Positions 1 to 7,665 of a DNA stretch of 38,996 bases are shown piece after piece. A program made the translations under genes and the position numbers. The DNA is from an uncultured Thalassolituus sp. GTDB lineage: Bacteria > Pseudomonadota > Gammaproteobacteria > Pseudomonadales > Oceanobacteraceae. The stretch covers positions 1 to 38,996 of the forward strand of contig CAJXUK010000028.1 in NCBI GenBank assembly GCA_913061435.1, read 5' to 3'. Numbering within the stretch: the first letter of the stretch is position 1; each line of letters begins with the position of its first letter. The notes under the pieces were generated by a model. That model searched no databases, had not been told where the DNA came from, and worked only from the letters and a program-made list of their open reading frames with translations.

Positions 1-390
1 AGAAAGTAGAAGAAAAACAAGCTCTTATCTTCGTTCCTTAAAGTGACTTCGAACTAAGTTCTAAGCTCTCTCTAAGCAGGCTGCGTATCTTAATGATTTC
101 AGCCAGAGAGTCAAGCGTTTGTTATCAGAAAGATTTTAAAAAACCTTTTAAAAACAACTACTTAAGCATCCCTTGTTCCGCATCAAACAAACCAACTTAA
201 AGGCCGTTCTGTCTGAGCAGGCGGCGAATAATACGCGCTTCAGAATTTCCGTCAACCGCTTTATGTAAATTATCCACAAAAGAGTGAAATTAGTTTAAAA
301 ACCGGCTTGTTTGCTTATAAAACAAACAGTTCCAGGTGGATTTTATTCAGGTTTTTAGAATAGTTGGGATTTAGGGAGTTTCAAGCAGGA
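1..390. other. Gene-free stretch with decayed coding-like motifs
   Basis: No convincing gene is seen. Two segments, roughly 67-99 and 214-246, are imperfect copies of each other (about 22 of 33 bases match). On the minus strand both would encode a similar short C-terminal-like peptide (EIIKIRSLLRE and EARIIRRLLRQ), with in-frame stops just upstream. They may be remnants of the ends of duplicated genes. The rest is AT-rich with no recognised promoter or RNA gene. Confidence 0.35.
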
Positions 391-460
391 CTAAAGCAAA
401 AGATAAAAGATAAAAACATAGACAGCTTGCCCTGCGCTGAATTCGGTATTTCTCTCTTCG

Positions 461-520
461 CCACGCCGTGAATACGTCCATGTAGGCTCAACCCCCGCCT
501 CCCTGCGGGAGATGGGCTTG
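461..520. repeat. Palindromic intergenic repeat-like element
   Basis: A GC-richer block inside AT-rich DNA. It holds the motif CGTGAATACGTCC (467-479) and a small perfect hairpin, CTCCC-TGC-GGGAG, at 499-511. A related motif in inverted orientation, GACGTATTCACAGCGTCC, lies at 726-743. The long reading frame across this block (391-681, minus) has no family resemblance and is probably not a gene. Whether the element is dispersed in the genome cannot be told from one window. Confidence 0.45.
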
Positions 521-641
521 AGCGAATCACCGAACACAGCACTCAGAAATCTATGCAGAGTATAGATTGAGCCTAAAAAGAGAAAAAGGGAAAAAGGTAC
601 TTCACAAGTAGATGCTTTTTTTGAATTTAGAAAGCCATGAG

Positions 642-672
642 TGATTAGCGGTGAGCGATGGGGATTAATTTT
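642..672 (-). repeat. Short repeat copy 3 (inverted)
   Basis: Read on the minus strand this begins AAAATTAATCCCCATCG and ends CGCTAATCA. It is a slightly shorter, inverted copy of the 35-base repeats at 749-783 and 829-863. It flanks the same palindromic block from the other side. Confidence 0.5.
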
Positions 673-681
673 AAAGGGCAT

Positions 682-701
682 CGATTGCAGGGATGCAATC
701 G
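682..701. repeat. Perfect 8-bp hairpin
   Basis: CGATTGCA and TGCAATCG are perfect reverse complements separated by GGGA. There is no T-run on either side, so it does not look like an intrinsic terminator. It sits between the inverted and the direct copies of the local short repeat and is probably part of the same repeat structure. Confidence 0.5.
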
Positions 702-748
702 TTGAGCTTACAGGGAGAGCGAAGCGACGTATTCACAGCGTCCCGCCT

Positions 749-783
749 AAAATTCAATCCTCATCGAGAAGGCAAGCTAATCA
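749..783 (+). repeat. 35-bp short repeat copy 1
   Basis: Starts AAAATTCAATCC and ends AAGCTAATCA. About 30 of 35 positions match the copy 80 bases downstream. Only three copies (one inverted) are present, with unequal spacing, so this is not a CRISPR array. Confidence 0.55.
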
Positions 784-828
784 CGCATAAGAAACCAAAA
801 TTACAGGATTACCTTGCAGCATGCCTCA

Positions 829-863
829 CAAAATTCAATCCCCATAGGGAACGCAAGCTAATC
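829..863 (+). repeat. 35-bp short repeat copy 2
   Basis: Same boundaries as the copy at 749-783: AAAATTCAATCC at the left, GCAAGCTAATCA at the right, with changes mainly in the middle. It ends just before the 3' end of the AraC-type gene. Confidence 0.55.
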
Positions 864-875
864 AGAGCTAAGCAA

Positions 876-1895
876 CTACTTAACTCCTGCCCGCCCTAAT
901 CGCTGCGCCCGATACTCACGAGGCGTCATTTCCATCCATTGTTTATAGGCGCGAGTAAACGCCCGAGGCTCGCTAAATCCTAATCGTTTACCAATTTCTG
1001 CAATGGTTATGCTGCGATCACGTAAGAGTCTATTGGCCAAATCATTACGCAGGTTGTCTTTAATTTGTTGGTAGCTTGTCCCTTCTGCGGTCAATTTTCG
1101 GCGTAATGTTTGTTCGCTGATTGACAACTCTTTTGATAATTCTACCGAGTTTGGAACTGCATACCCTCGATTTAACTTAGGTTCTAATAGCTGATAAATA
1201 TGCGCACTCAGACTACTGTCTTCTCCCGGTATTGTTAACAAATCAATCGGGGCGCGCTTTAAAAACACCTGCAACTCACGCTGACTTTTTATAAGTGGTT
1301 CATGCAGATAGTTTTTATGAAAGACGAGGCGGTTATATTTACTTTTTAGATAAGTTGGACAGCGAAACAATAAATCGTATTCAGCTTTGTCCAACGGCGT
1401 ATAATTTATGTAAGAACCCAAAAGTTTTATTGGCTTTCCAATATACCAACTAGCAAAACGATGCCAAATGACATGCCAATACTCTATATAAAAATGCTCA
1501 AAATCCAATTCGGGCCGACGGAAAACGGTGGTGAAATAAACATGCTCGTCTTCTATTTCTAAAGAAATTTGAACCTCATCGGTAATTTGATTATAAAAAC
1601 GAATACCCTTTTGCAGCAGCTCTTCTAAGTTTGAAGAATAACTAACCCAATCAGCCATTAGTGCAAACGTACCTACTTTTAATGACTTTTCAGTAAAACC
1701 CATAAACTCATCATTCAGCTCTTCAGCTATAGATGAATACAGTTTTGCGACTAAATCAACGTGAATTCGCGCATTTGGATCATTCATCTGCTTTTCAGAT
1801 ATGCGGGCTTTTCTTAATAAGGCTCGAGTATCAATACCTTTTGCCTTAGCGCCACCGATCGCTGTTTTTATGTAGTGCGAACCAACCGTAGCCAT
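876..1895 (-). CDS. AraC-family transcriptional regulator
   Basis: A 339-residue regulator of the OruR/ArgR-like AraC group. Residues about 15-200 match the arabinose-binding-like N-terminal domain of that group (basis: overall pattern). The C-terminal DNA-binding domain has two helix-turn-helix units, near 250-270 (ELSKELSISEQTLRRKL) and 296-322 (IAEIGKRLGFSEPRAFTRAYK), ending in the typical TPREYR. Length is normal for the group. It lies 17 bases downstream of the winged-helix/nuclease-like gene on the same strand, so the two may be co-transcribed. AraC proteins of this type often control neighbouring metabolic genes, but no enzyme gene is next to it, so the target is unknown. The ribosome-binding site before the ATG is not strong (GAG about 11 bases upstream). 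Confidence 0.9.
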   Translation of the reverse strand: MATVGSHYIKTAIGGAKAKGIDTRALLRKARISEKQMNDPNARIHVDLVAKLYSSIAEELNDEFMGFTEKSLKVGTFALMADWVSYSSNLEELLQKGIRFYNQITDEVQISLEIEDEHVYFTTVFRRPELDFEHFYIEYWHVIWHRFASWYIGKPIKLLGSYINYTPLDKAEYDLLFRCPTYLKSKYNRLVFHKNYLHEPLIKSQRELQVFLKRAPIDLLTIPGEDSSLSAHIYQLLEPKLNRGYAVPNSVELSKELSISEQTLRRKLTAEGTSYQQIKDNLRNDLANRLLRDRSITIAEIGKRLGFSEPRAFTRAYKQWMEMTPREYRAQRLGRAGVK

Positions 1896-1912
1896 ACCTT
1901 AGAAACTCATCC

Positions 1913-2812
1913 TTAATAAACATCCACGTCATGTTGGAGTAATAATTTTGGCAACACCTCATCCAGCTTATCGAGATCACCCTCATTAAGTTCAATCAGT
2001 TTTAATTTAGCTGCATGATAAATTTCTTTACGCGCCAATTTTTTCTGAATGTCAGCAGCACTTTTTTCTTGCCCCCAATACTCTATATATACATGACCAT
2101 TAGGTAGATAAAAATCACAAGTAATACTTTCTTTAATTCTCTCTGTACCGTGATCTAGTTCTGTCGGAATCTCACGACGATAACCATGACTAATGCCAGA
2201 AATGTACAACCAGTTATCAATTTCTGCTAAAGCCGCAGATTCAACTTGGTGCCCATCCAAGCATTCGCAAAGCCGATCATCCGCAGTAAAAAAATCCACT
2301 TCTTTAGTTAAATGCTCATTATGTTGTGATAATTTTTCTAATGTGGCTCTGTATTGTAAATTTTGACGAACTTGTTCTGGCCACTGAGCGTAAGGCATGC
2401 CTGTGGTTTCGTGCTCTACTTGCTGCCCACCTAGCACTTGCCCTAAAGACGTTAATTTCCAGCCATGATGAAAACGTTCTATCCAGCCCATTTCAGATAA
2501 AATCAGATTCATTCGTTTTGGACTTATATTATGAGGCCTTCCTAATTGTGAAGCTGTTAAAAAGGTAAAGGTTTCACTTTTAAATAAACGATGCTCTTCA
2601 GTGCCTTCCGGCCAAACGATATATTCACCAAATTTTTCGTGCTGAGTATAGCGCCCACCTTCAAATTCACCCTTAGGTGATAAGCGCCATGCTTTTCCTT
2701 CTCGCCTAATCCAGCCACGCTCAGACAACAAAGAAAAAACATCCTTGGCATCTCTATTCAGCTTTTTCGCTAATTGCGTTGTCGAAAAGAAACTTACTGG
2801 GTTATCAACCAT
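1913..2812 (-). CDS. Duplicated winged-helix protein with PD-(D/E)XK-like nuclease end
   Basis: A 299-residue protein, not recognised as a named gene. Residues about 7-70 and 80-148 are two divergent copies of one module. Each has a helix-turn-helix-like start (STTQLAKKL, LTASQLGRP), a GWI-RR/ERF turn, a W(R/K)L strand, a Gly-rich stretch and a final WPE. This resembles the winged-helix modules of phage antirepressor-type proteins. Residues about 180-290 resemble a restriction-endonuclease-like fold. A conserved Glu (E191) comes before CDFYLPNGHVYIEYWG (D233, E244), a pattern seen in DFYLP..IEYWG nucleases and helicase-linked nuclease domains. The usual motif III lysine is not in its standard place; K250 or K257 may serve. 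Cytoplasmic, no signal peptide. Nuclease activity is inferred from the pattern only. Confidence 0.8.
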   Translation of the reverse strand: MVDNPVSFFSTTQLAKKLNRDAKDVFSLLSERGWIRREGKAWRLSPKGEFEGGRYTQHEKFGEYIVWPEGTEEHRLFKSETFTFLTASQLGRPHNISPKRMNLILSEMGWIERFHHGWKLTSLGQVLGGQQVEHETTGMPYAQWPEQVRQNLQYRATLEKLSQHNEHLTKEVDFFTADDRLCECLDGHQVESAALAEIDNWLYISGISHGYRREIPTELDHGTERIKESITCDFYLPNGHVYIEYWGQEKSAADIQKKLARKEIYHAAKLKLIELNEGDLDKLDEVLPKLLLQHDVDVY

Positions 2813-2993
2813 AATTTACTATGCGCCCTGCTAAATCGTTTATGAAAATTATACATTTAAATCTATTATGCCGCTGAGCTGAAGCACTGTATATTTATAA
2901 CAACGAGACTAATTTATTTATTATTACCTTCTTTACTACTTTGATTATAGCTGTAGTTAATCTATAGCAATAGTTACCCACATTGAGCACCGA
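2813..2993. promoter_or_regulatory. Divergent intergenic region
   Basis: A 181-base AT-rich gap between two divergently transcribed genes (nuclease-like gene leftward, cmoM rightward). It must carry promoters for both. No sharp -35/-10 pair or operator was identified with confidence. Confidence 0.4.
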
Positions 2994-3770
2994 ATGACTA
3001 ACCCTAGCGATCGTAATTTTGATGATTTAAGCAAGCGCTTTAAAAACAATATTTATGGCACCCCAAAAGGATTATTAAGATTGTATGCTCTAAGGGAAGA
3101 CTTCTCTAAATTCGAGCTTGGTGCTAACAATAAACTCTCAGTACTGGATGCTGGCGGTGGCATGGGACAGTTTAGCTTAGAGCTTGCAGCAAAAGGGCAC
3201 AGTATAGAACTTTGCGACATTTCTAAAGATATGCTTGCAGGTGCAAGGCAACTTTATGCTGAACACAACTTAGAATCACAAATCAATTTTACACACTGTG
3301 GTATTCAAGATATCCCAAGGCAGTTTAACCAACAATTTGACCTGATCATGAATCATGCAGTTTTAGAGTGGCTGGTTGACCCCGAACAAGCATTAATAAC
3401 ACTGTATCAACAAGTAAAACCGGGTGGTTGGTTATCCATTATGTTTTACAACGTACACGGAAGAACCTGGCGTGGCATTATGAATGGCAAACTGCATGCA
3501 CCCGCCAGCAGCAGCGAGCGTATGGCTAAAGAAGGGATTGCTCCCCAACAACCACTAGACCCAAGCTGGGTACATGAAACGCTAACCGAACTGGGCTTAG
3601 AAGTTAAATCTTGGCGCGGTATTCGTTTTATCTATGATCACATGCACCAAAAAATTCGTGACCGTGTGGGTTTAGAAGCCATTGCTGCTAGCGAATCTGA
3701 ATTTGGTTATCATGCCCCATACAGAGACATGGCTCGCTATGTTCACATGCTGTGCTACAAACCTCTATAA
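2994..3770 (+). CDS. cmoM: tRNA 5-carboxymethoxyuridine methyltransferase CmoM
   Basis: SAM-dependent methyltransferase that methylates 5-carboxymethoxyuridine at the wobble position of tRNA to give mcmo5U. The 258 residues are close in length and sequence to E. coli CmoM (SmtA). They share the N-terminal RNFDDLSKRFKNNIYGTPKG, the SAM motif VLDAGGGMGQF (50-60), the acidic end of the second strand LCDIS (73-77), HAVLEW (121-126) and PGGWLSIMFYN (143-153), plus the C-terminal RYVHM. ATG start; only a weak ribosome-binding site (GAG) precedes it. Monocistronic by context: the upstream gene is divergent, and the downstream gap is 158 bases with its own putative regulatory sites. Confidence 0.92.
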   Translation: MTNPSDRNFDDLSKRFKNNIYGTPKGLLRLYALREDFSKFELGANNKLSVLDAGGGMGQFSLELAAKGHSIELCDISKDMLAGARQLYAEHNLESQINFTHCGIQDIPRQFNQQFDLIMNHAVLEWLVDPEQALITLYQQVKPGGWLSIMFYNVHGRTWRGIMNGKLHAPASSSERMAKEGIAPQQPLDPSWVHETLTELGLEVKSWRGIRFIYDHMHQKIRDRVGLEAIAASESEFGYHAPYRDMARYVHMLCYKPL

Positions 3771-3825
3771 AAACCGTGACACAAACATACCTCGTCAACT
3801 AAAGAATACATGACACAGCTCAATA

Positions 3826-3844
3826 AATGAGAACAATTCTTATC
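3826..3844 (+). promoter_or_regulatory. Putative Fur box 1
   Basis: AATGAGAACAATTCTTATC matches the gammaproteobacterial Fur pattern AATGAGAATnATTCTCATT at 15 of 18 defined positions. It is a near-palindrome 85 bases upstream of the next start codon. Together with the second box at 3870-3888 it suggests repression of the downstream gene when iron is plentiful. Confidence 0.6.
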
Positions 3845-3869
3845 TGACTGCAATTAATTGCTTGCAAAT

Positions 3870-3888
3870 AATAATGATTATCATTAAC
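3870..3888 (+). promoter_or_regulatory. Putative Fur box 2
   Basis: AATAATGATTATCATTAAC matches the classical 19-base Fur consensus GATAATGATAATCATTATC at 16 of 19 positions. The core TAATGAT-T-ATCATTA is a perfect 7-1-7 palindrome. It lies 40 bases upstream of the start codon of the small helical protein, where it would overlap a promoter or the early transcribed region. Confidence 0.72.
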
Positions 3889-3928
3889 TTTAATTAATAA
3901 GTTTAAACTCGAAATTAAAGGATGATCT

Positions 3929-4369
3929 ATGAGCACTTTCAAACCCGTCGCCGAATTCATCAATACAGCAGCATTAATCAATAGCCAACAGCTGAGTCGA
4001 TTCCAGCAATTGGAACAAACAATTATACTGCATTCAAATTCTTTACAAGAAATATCAGCCCAAGAAGCTCAACTTAATGAATACATTGATATTGGTTTAG
4101 AAATGGCCTGCCAAGCTGGCTTACTGAAGTTACAGGCACTCCAAGAAAACTGGTTAAAACGGGTTTACAACACCTTGTTAGAAACAACTAAAGATGTCTT
4201 AAAACCAAAACCTTGGCGAGAAATGTGCCAAGAGTACCTTTATCAACCCTTGTTCGCCCTTAAACATATTTATTTAAGCCAACCACAAACACCTGCACTA
4301 CCTAACAAAAAGCAATCGCTTCAATCACTTTATAAAGAATTGTCTGTTAACAGCCAATACTTATATTAG
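3929..4369 (+). CDS. Small helical protein behind Fur-type sites, function unknown
   Basis: A 146-residue soluble protein, predicted almost entirely helical, with no signal peptide or membrane span. Residues 1-95 (Gln/Leu-rich, amphipathic) have the look of a phasin-like four-helix segment, but no phasin signature was recognised. A cluster KPKPWREMC follows at about 93-101, then a C-terminal tail rich in Gln, Ser and Tyr. The start is supported by AAAGGATG just before the ATG. Two putative Fur boxes lie upstream, so iron-responsive expression is likely (inference). No iron-binding motif is visible. It may be a novel iron-stress protein or a granule-associated protein. Confidence 0.75.
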   Translation: MSTFKPVAEFINTAALINSQQLSRFQQLEQTIILHSNSLQEISAQEAQLNEYIDIGLEMACQAGLLKLQALQENWLKRVYNTLLETTKDVLKPKPWREMCQEYLYQPLFALKHIYLSQPQTPALPNKKQSLQSLYKELSVNSQYLY

Positions 4370-4516
4370 CTCTAATGCTGGATCAAACTCATGAACTAAC
4401 GCAATGAAAAAACTATTAACGAAAGACATTCAATAGATAAAAACTAATACTATTATTGCATTAATTCATTTTACCTAAGTGATTTTATTGTCCATACTGG
4501 ATTCAGTTAAATAGAT

Positions 4517-4547
4517 AAGATATTGAAACATCTCGTTTCAAAATCTT
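4517..4547. promoter_or_regulatory. AT-rich inverted repeat upstream of the peroxiredoxin gene
   Basis: AAGATATTGAAAC and GTTTCAAAATCTT form a 13-base inverted repeat with one mismatch around ATCTC. It lies 50-80 bases before the peroxiredoxin start. It could be an operator for the peroxide-response gene. Because TTGTTTT follows, it could also be a weak terminator for the preceding gene. It does not match the OxyR ATAG-CTAT spacing. Confidence 0.4.
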
Positions 4548-4596
4548 TTGTTTTATGTAGCATTTTTATATACCCAAATAAGCAAGAGGCAAAGAA

Positions 4597-5334
4597 ATGA
4601 CAACACTTACTGACCGTACTGGCAAAACTGTTCCACAAGTTACTTGGCCAACTCGCCAAGGAGACGAATGGGTAAACGTTACCACCGATGACGTTTTCAA
4701 GGGTAAAACCGTTGCGGTATTCTCGCTACCAGGCGCTTTCACACCTACCTGCTCTTCTACACACTTACCACGTTACAATGAGCTAGCCGGTGTATTTAAA
4801 GAAAATGGCGTTGATGAAATCGTTTGTATCAGTGTTAACGATACCTTTGTAATGAATGCTTGGTTAGCCGATCAAGAAGCCGGCAATATTCGTGTGATTC
4901 CAGACGGTACGGGTGAATTTACAGAAGGCATGGGTATGCTAGTTGATAAATCCGATATCGGTTTTGGTAAACGCAGCTGGCGCTACAGCATGTTGGTAAA
5001 AGATGGTGTAATCGACCAAATGTTCATCGAACCACAAAAGCCAGGCGACCCCTTTGAAGTATCGGATGCCGATACCATGTTGAACTACATTAATGCCGAT
5101 GCAAAAAGACCTGTATCTATTTGCGTAATTAGTAAACCTGGTTGCCCATTCTGCATTAAAGCAAAAGAAGACTTAGGCGGTGCTGGCTTAACGTTTGAAG
5201 AAATTGTACTTGGCAAAGATGCCAGTATTACTTCACTACGTGCAGTATCTGGCAAAGAAACTGCTCCACAAGTCTTCATCAATGGTGAGTACATTGGTGG
5301 TAGTGAAGAGCTAGCCGCTTACTTAGCCAAGTAA
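4597..5334 (+). CDS. Hybrid peroxiredoxin-glutaredoxin (Prx5/PGdx type)
   Basis: Cytoplasmic thiol peroxidase that reduces hydrogen peroxide and alkyl hydroperoxides, with its glutaredoxin domain fused on so that glutathione can be the electron source. Residues 1-165 form the Prx5-type domain, with peroxidatic Cys52 in [15 protein letters not shown]. Residues about 172-245 form the glutaredoxin domain, with the CPFC active site (183-186), TAPQVFI (222-228) and the GGSEEL glutathione-binding end. The 245-residue length equals that of known hybrids such as Haemophilus PGdx. AAGAGGCAAAGAAATG gives a good ribosome-binding site. It is followed by a strong hairpin terminator, so it is a single-gene unit. 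oxyR is not adjacent. Confidence 0.93.
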   Translation: MTTLTDRTGKTVPQVTWPTRQGDEWVNVTTDDVFKGKTVAVFSLPGAFTPTCSSTHLPRYNELAGVFKENGVDEIVCISVNDTFVMNAWLADQEAGNIRVIPDGTGEFTEGMGMLVDKSDIGFGKRSWRYSMLVKDGVIDQMFIEPQKPGDPFEVSDADTMLNYINADAKRPVSICVISKPGCPFCIKAKEDLGGAGLTFEEIVLGKDASITSLRAVSGKETAPQVFINGEYIGGSEELAAYLAK

Positions 5335-5365
5335 AGAGTTGTTATTAGAACAGCTTAGCTAAATG

Positions 5366-5402
5366 AAAAAAAACGCTATGGAGTGATCTATAGCGTTTTT
5401 TT
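5366..5402. terminator. Bidirectional intrinsic terminator
   Basis: AACGCTAT and ATAGCGTT form the stem, flanked by A-run and T-run, giving a U-tract on both strands. It lies between the end of the peroxiredoxin gene (plus) and the end of the coiled-coil gene (minus), so it serves converging transcripts. Confidence 0.85.
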
Positions 5403-5429
5403 ATACCCTTACAAAAACAAAAGTGAGAT

Positions 5430-5660
5430 TTAAGAGCGCGCTGCTAAATCTTTTTTCGCTTCACCTAACTGATAGCGTGTATCAGCCAAATCCTGTTTTA
5501 ACGCTTGATTTTGCTGCTGTTCTTGCTGGTGTTTTTCTGCCAACTCAGTCAATGCTTCTTTCACTACTTCGACTTGTTGTTTCCAGCGGCTTGAAAGAAT
5601 CCACGCAGCTAAACCACCGCCTAAAACAACGCCACCAAGTGCTGCTAAAATAAATGCCAT
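5430..5660 (-). CDS. Small membrane-anchored coiled-coil protein
   Basis: A 76-residue protein. It has one N-terminal transmembrane helix (about 2-22, Gly-rich: AFILAALGGVVLGGGLAAWIL) followed by a charged coiled coil rich in Gln and Glu (about 26-72). This is the layout of YhcB/DUF1043-like inner-membrane proteins, but clear membership is not established. The start is placed at 5660 because ACAGGAT lies at good spacing before this ATG. The longer frame from 5714 would overlap the upstream yqcC gene and lacks a ribosome-binding site. Downstream of yqcC on the same strand, 28 bases after its stop, so probably co-transcribed. Confidence 0.75.
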   Translation of the reverse strand: MAFILAALGGVVLGGGLAAWILSSRWKQQVEVVKEALTELAEKHQQEQQQNQALKQDLADTRYQLGEAKKDLAARS

Positions 5661-5688
5661 GTTGTAATCCTGTGTTAATTGCTCTGTA

Positions 5689-6018
5689 TTAAGGGTTTTG
5701 AAGTAATTCATCAATCTGACAAATTACCGCAAGTATTCTGCGATCTGCTTCTGAACCTGAATAAAACTCTCTCGCCATCGGCGCTAGTCCTTGATCTTTA
5801 AGAAAACACGGTAATGCTTCTTGTGCATGGATCAAGGCCTGTATCTTAGGAATAAAAACAAACTGCAACCACTCACTAAAATTCATCGTATCCAAGCAAA
5901 AAGGCTGTTGACTAGACAATGCTTCTGCACCAATTTTTTCTGTAGACCACTTATCTGCATTAATTAGTGCCTGATGTAAAGAATGCAAGGTCGATTCAAC
6001 TTGCGCGTGCTGTGTCAT
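5689..6018 (-). CDS. yqcC: YqcC-like protein (DUF446)
   Basis: A small helical cytoplasmic protein of unknown biochemical role. It resembles E. coli YqcC through the core CLDTMNFSEWLQFVFIPKIQ and the following Leu-rich segment. Starting at 6018 (MTQHAQVESTLHSLHQ) gives 109 residues, equal to the family. The open frame extends to 6123, but the extra 35 residues do not look like the family. The ribosome-binding site for the chosen start is weak, so 6051 is possible. Followed at 28 bases by the coiled-coil peptide gene. Confidence 0.85.
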   Translation of the reverse strand: MTQHAQVESTLHSLHQALINADKWSTEKIGAEALSSQQPFCLDTMNFSEWLQFVFIPKIQALIHAQEALPCFLKDQGLAPMAREFYSGSEADRRILAVICQIDELLQNP

Positions 6019-6166
6019 TACTTTGTATCTACTCGCTGGAACTGCCTGCATTATACGATAGATCGGCGTAGATAAAAAATTCAGCTCTCGATACCCTAGA
6101 GCCAATCCGCTAGAATAACGCAAATTGTTTTAATCTTATTTATAACCGTATTGTTGGGGTTCGTTT

Positions 6167-7180
6167 GTGAGTATCAGTAAATTCGTTGCAGAAACCGGCG
6201 CGCAAATGCGTATTTTTGATCTTGGCCGCCGCATTCAAAAAATCTCAAAAGCCGATTTTGCTGACATTGAAGATCTTAAAAAACCGTTTCCATCACCCTA
6301 CTTACAACACGCTTGGATTGGTATTTTAACGTGGAACCCTAAAAAAGCAGGCAACCACAACATCTGGTTTTTAAAGCTGCCCTTAGATGAGCAAAACTTC
6401 ATTCAACCTGGCGATCGAGATGCCTTCTTAAATCACTGGTTAAGATGCTTACAGTACCCCGATAAAGAACATGGCGAAGCACCTTGTTATTACAAGCCTG
6501 ATCAAAATCGCATGGCTTACTTTCACTCTTTGGCGCTCGCAACGCTTGGTCAGAGTCATACCGATTTTTATACCACCACTCGTGCCTATTTAAGTGGCGA
6601 CATGGGCTGGGAGAATTGGCAACAGCTGGGCCTGCAAGGTATTGCCGAAGTCGTTGTTAATATCGATAAAGACAAAAATGCCAAACTCGTCGCTCAAGGC
6701 ATTGCCAATATGCCGGCTACGCCACTGAATACCTTATTAGGCTTTTTAGAAAACATCGAGCCTGATTTTGAACTGTCCGTGGCGATAAACGATCGCCTTG
6801 CACGCGTCATCAAAGATGGCGCTGAGCCTGCTGACCTTGCCGCTTTTGTGCGCGCACTGTCTCATAGCCAAAATATTGAACAGCGCCAAATGCTGATTGA
6901 AGTGATTTTATTGCATCCCAAGGCAACCAGTATCGAAGTACTTGCATCTATTGCAAGTCGCTGCTGGCAAGACCTACAAGGTGAGTTATTACTCGCTTTC
7001 TTAAATGTATTGGCCACTAACGAGCAAGGCCAGCCCGCATTTAATGCACTGGTTGCTGATTTAATGCCACTGCCAAATAAGCGCGAACACATACTAGAAG
7101 CTTTCCGCAGCGAAAAACGCAGCGAAGCTTTAATGAGCGCGATTGGTAATTTAATGAAAAGCGTTCAACAAGCCAGTTAA
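6167..7180 (+). CDS. DUF3549 family protein
   Basis: A 337-residue soluble protein of unknown function, recognised as the DUF3549 family found widely in marine and pseudomonad gammaproteobacteria. The N-terminal half holds aromatic-rich conserved segments (AWIGILTWNP, near 46-55, and IWFLKLPLDEQ). The C-terminal half is a run of helices of HEAT-like spacing. GTG start with GGGG about 10 bases upstream. It lies 10 bases ahead of the ychJ-like gene and is probably in an operon with it. No catalytic motif is visible. Confidence 0.85.
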   Translation: MSISKFVAETGAQMRIFDLGRRIQKISKADFADIEDLKKPFPSPYLQHAWIGILTWNPKKAGNHNIWFLKLPLDEQNFIQPGDRDAFLNHWLRCLQYPDKEHGEAPCYYKPDQNRMAYFHSLALATLGQSHTDFYTTTRAYLSGDMGWENWQQLGLQGIAEVVVNIDKDKNAKLVAQGIANMPATPLNTLLGFLENIEPDFELSVAINDRLARVIKDGAEPADLAAFVRALSHSQNIEQRQMLIEVILLHPKATSIEVLASIASRCWQDLQGELLLAFLNVLATNEQGQPAFNALVADLMPLPNKREHILEAFRSEKRSEALMSAIGNLMKSVQQAS

Positions 7181-7190
7181 GCAAATACAC

Positions 7191-7649
7191 ATGAATAATA
7201 AACTATCCCAAGAGCCATGCCCTTGCGGCTCGAACGTTCCATACAACAACTGCTGCGAACCTTTACATCAAGGTACTCCGGCGGGCAGTGCACAAGCGTT
7301 AATGCGTTCGCGTTTTAGTGCCTTTGCATTACAGCTAAGTGATTATCTAAAAACCAGCTGGCACCCTGAAACTCGACCCGAACAGCTAACGCTAGAACCT
7401 GGAACCCTATGGAAACGGCTTGAAATACTCAGCGCCAGCAATGATAGCAAGCAAGGCAGTGTTCACTTTAAGGCATATTATCAAGAAAATAAGCAATGGC
7501 ACTTGCTAGAAGAAACTTCTCAGTTTTTGTTTGAAAATGGCCATTGGTTTTATCACAGCGGCGATTATCAACCACAAAATTTAAAGCCAAGCCGCAACGA
7601 CGAATGCCCTTGCGGCAGCGGTAAAAAGTTTAAAAAGTGCTGTTTATAA
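7191..7649 (+). CDS. ychJ: YchJ family SEC-C metal-binding protein
   Basis: A 152-residue protein with a SEC-C zinc-binding motif at each end: PCPCGS...NNCC (about 9-22) and ECPCGSGKKFKKCC (about 138-151). An NTF2-like/UPF0225 domain lies between them, with the typical LMRSRFSAFAL and YYQENKQWHLLEETSQF segments. Function is not established. The zinc motifs suggest protein or ribosome contact, as in the C-terminus of SecA (family knowledge). Closely follows the DUF3549 gene, so likely co-transcribed. Confidence 0.92.
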   Translation: MNNKLSQEPCPCGSNVPYNNCCEPLHQGTPAGSAQALMRSRFSAFALQLSDYLKTSWHPETRPEQLTLEPGTLWKRLEILSASNDSKQGSVHFKAYYQENKQWHLLEETSQFLFENGHWFYHSGDYQPQNLKPSRNDECPCGSGKKFKKCCL

Positions 7650-7665
7650 AAGGTGGAAGTGCATG

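Noticed and set aside
391..681. A 96-residue open frame on the minus strand
   Set aside because: It spans repeats and a hairpin, has no ribosome-binding site or family resemblance, and its sequence is explained by the repeat block.
642..863. Possible CRISPR array
   Set aside because: Only three imperfect copies, one inverted, with unequal spacers and no cas genes.
693..899. A 68-residue open frame on the plus strand
   Set aside because: Its coding pattern is simply two copies of the 35-base repeat, and it runs into the AraC gene on the other strand.
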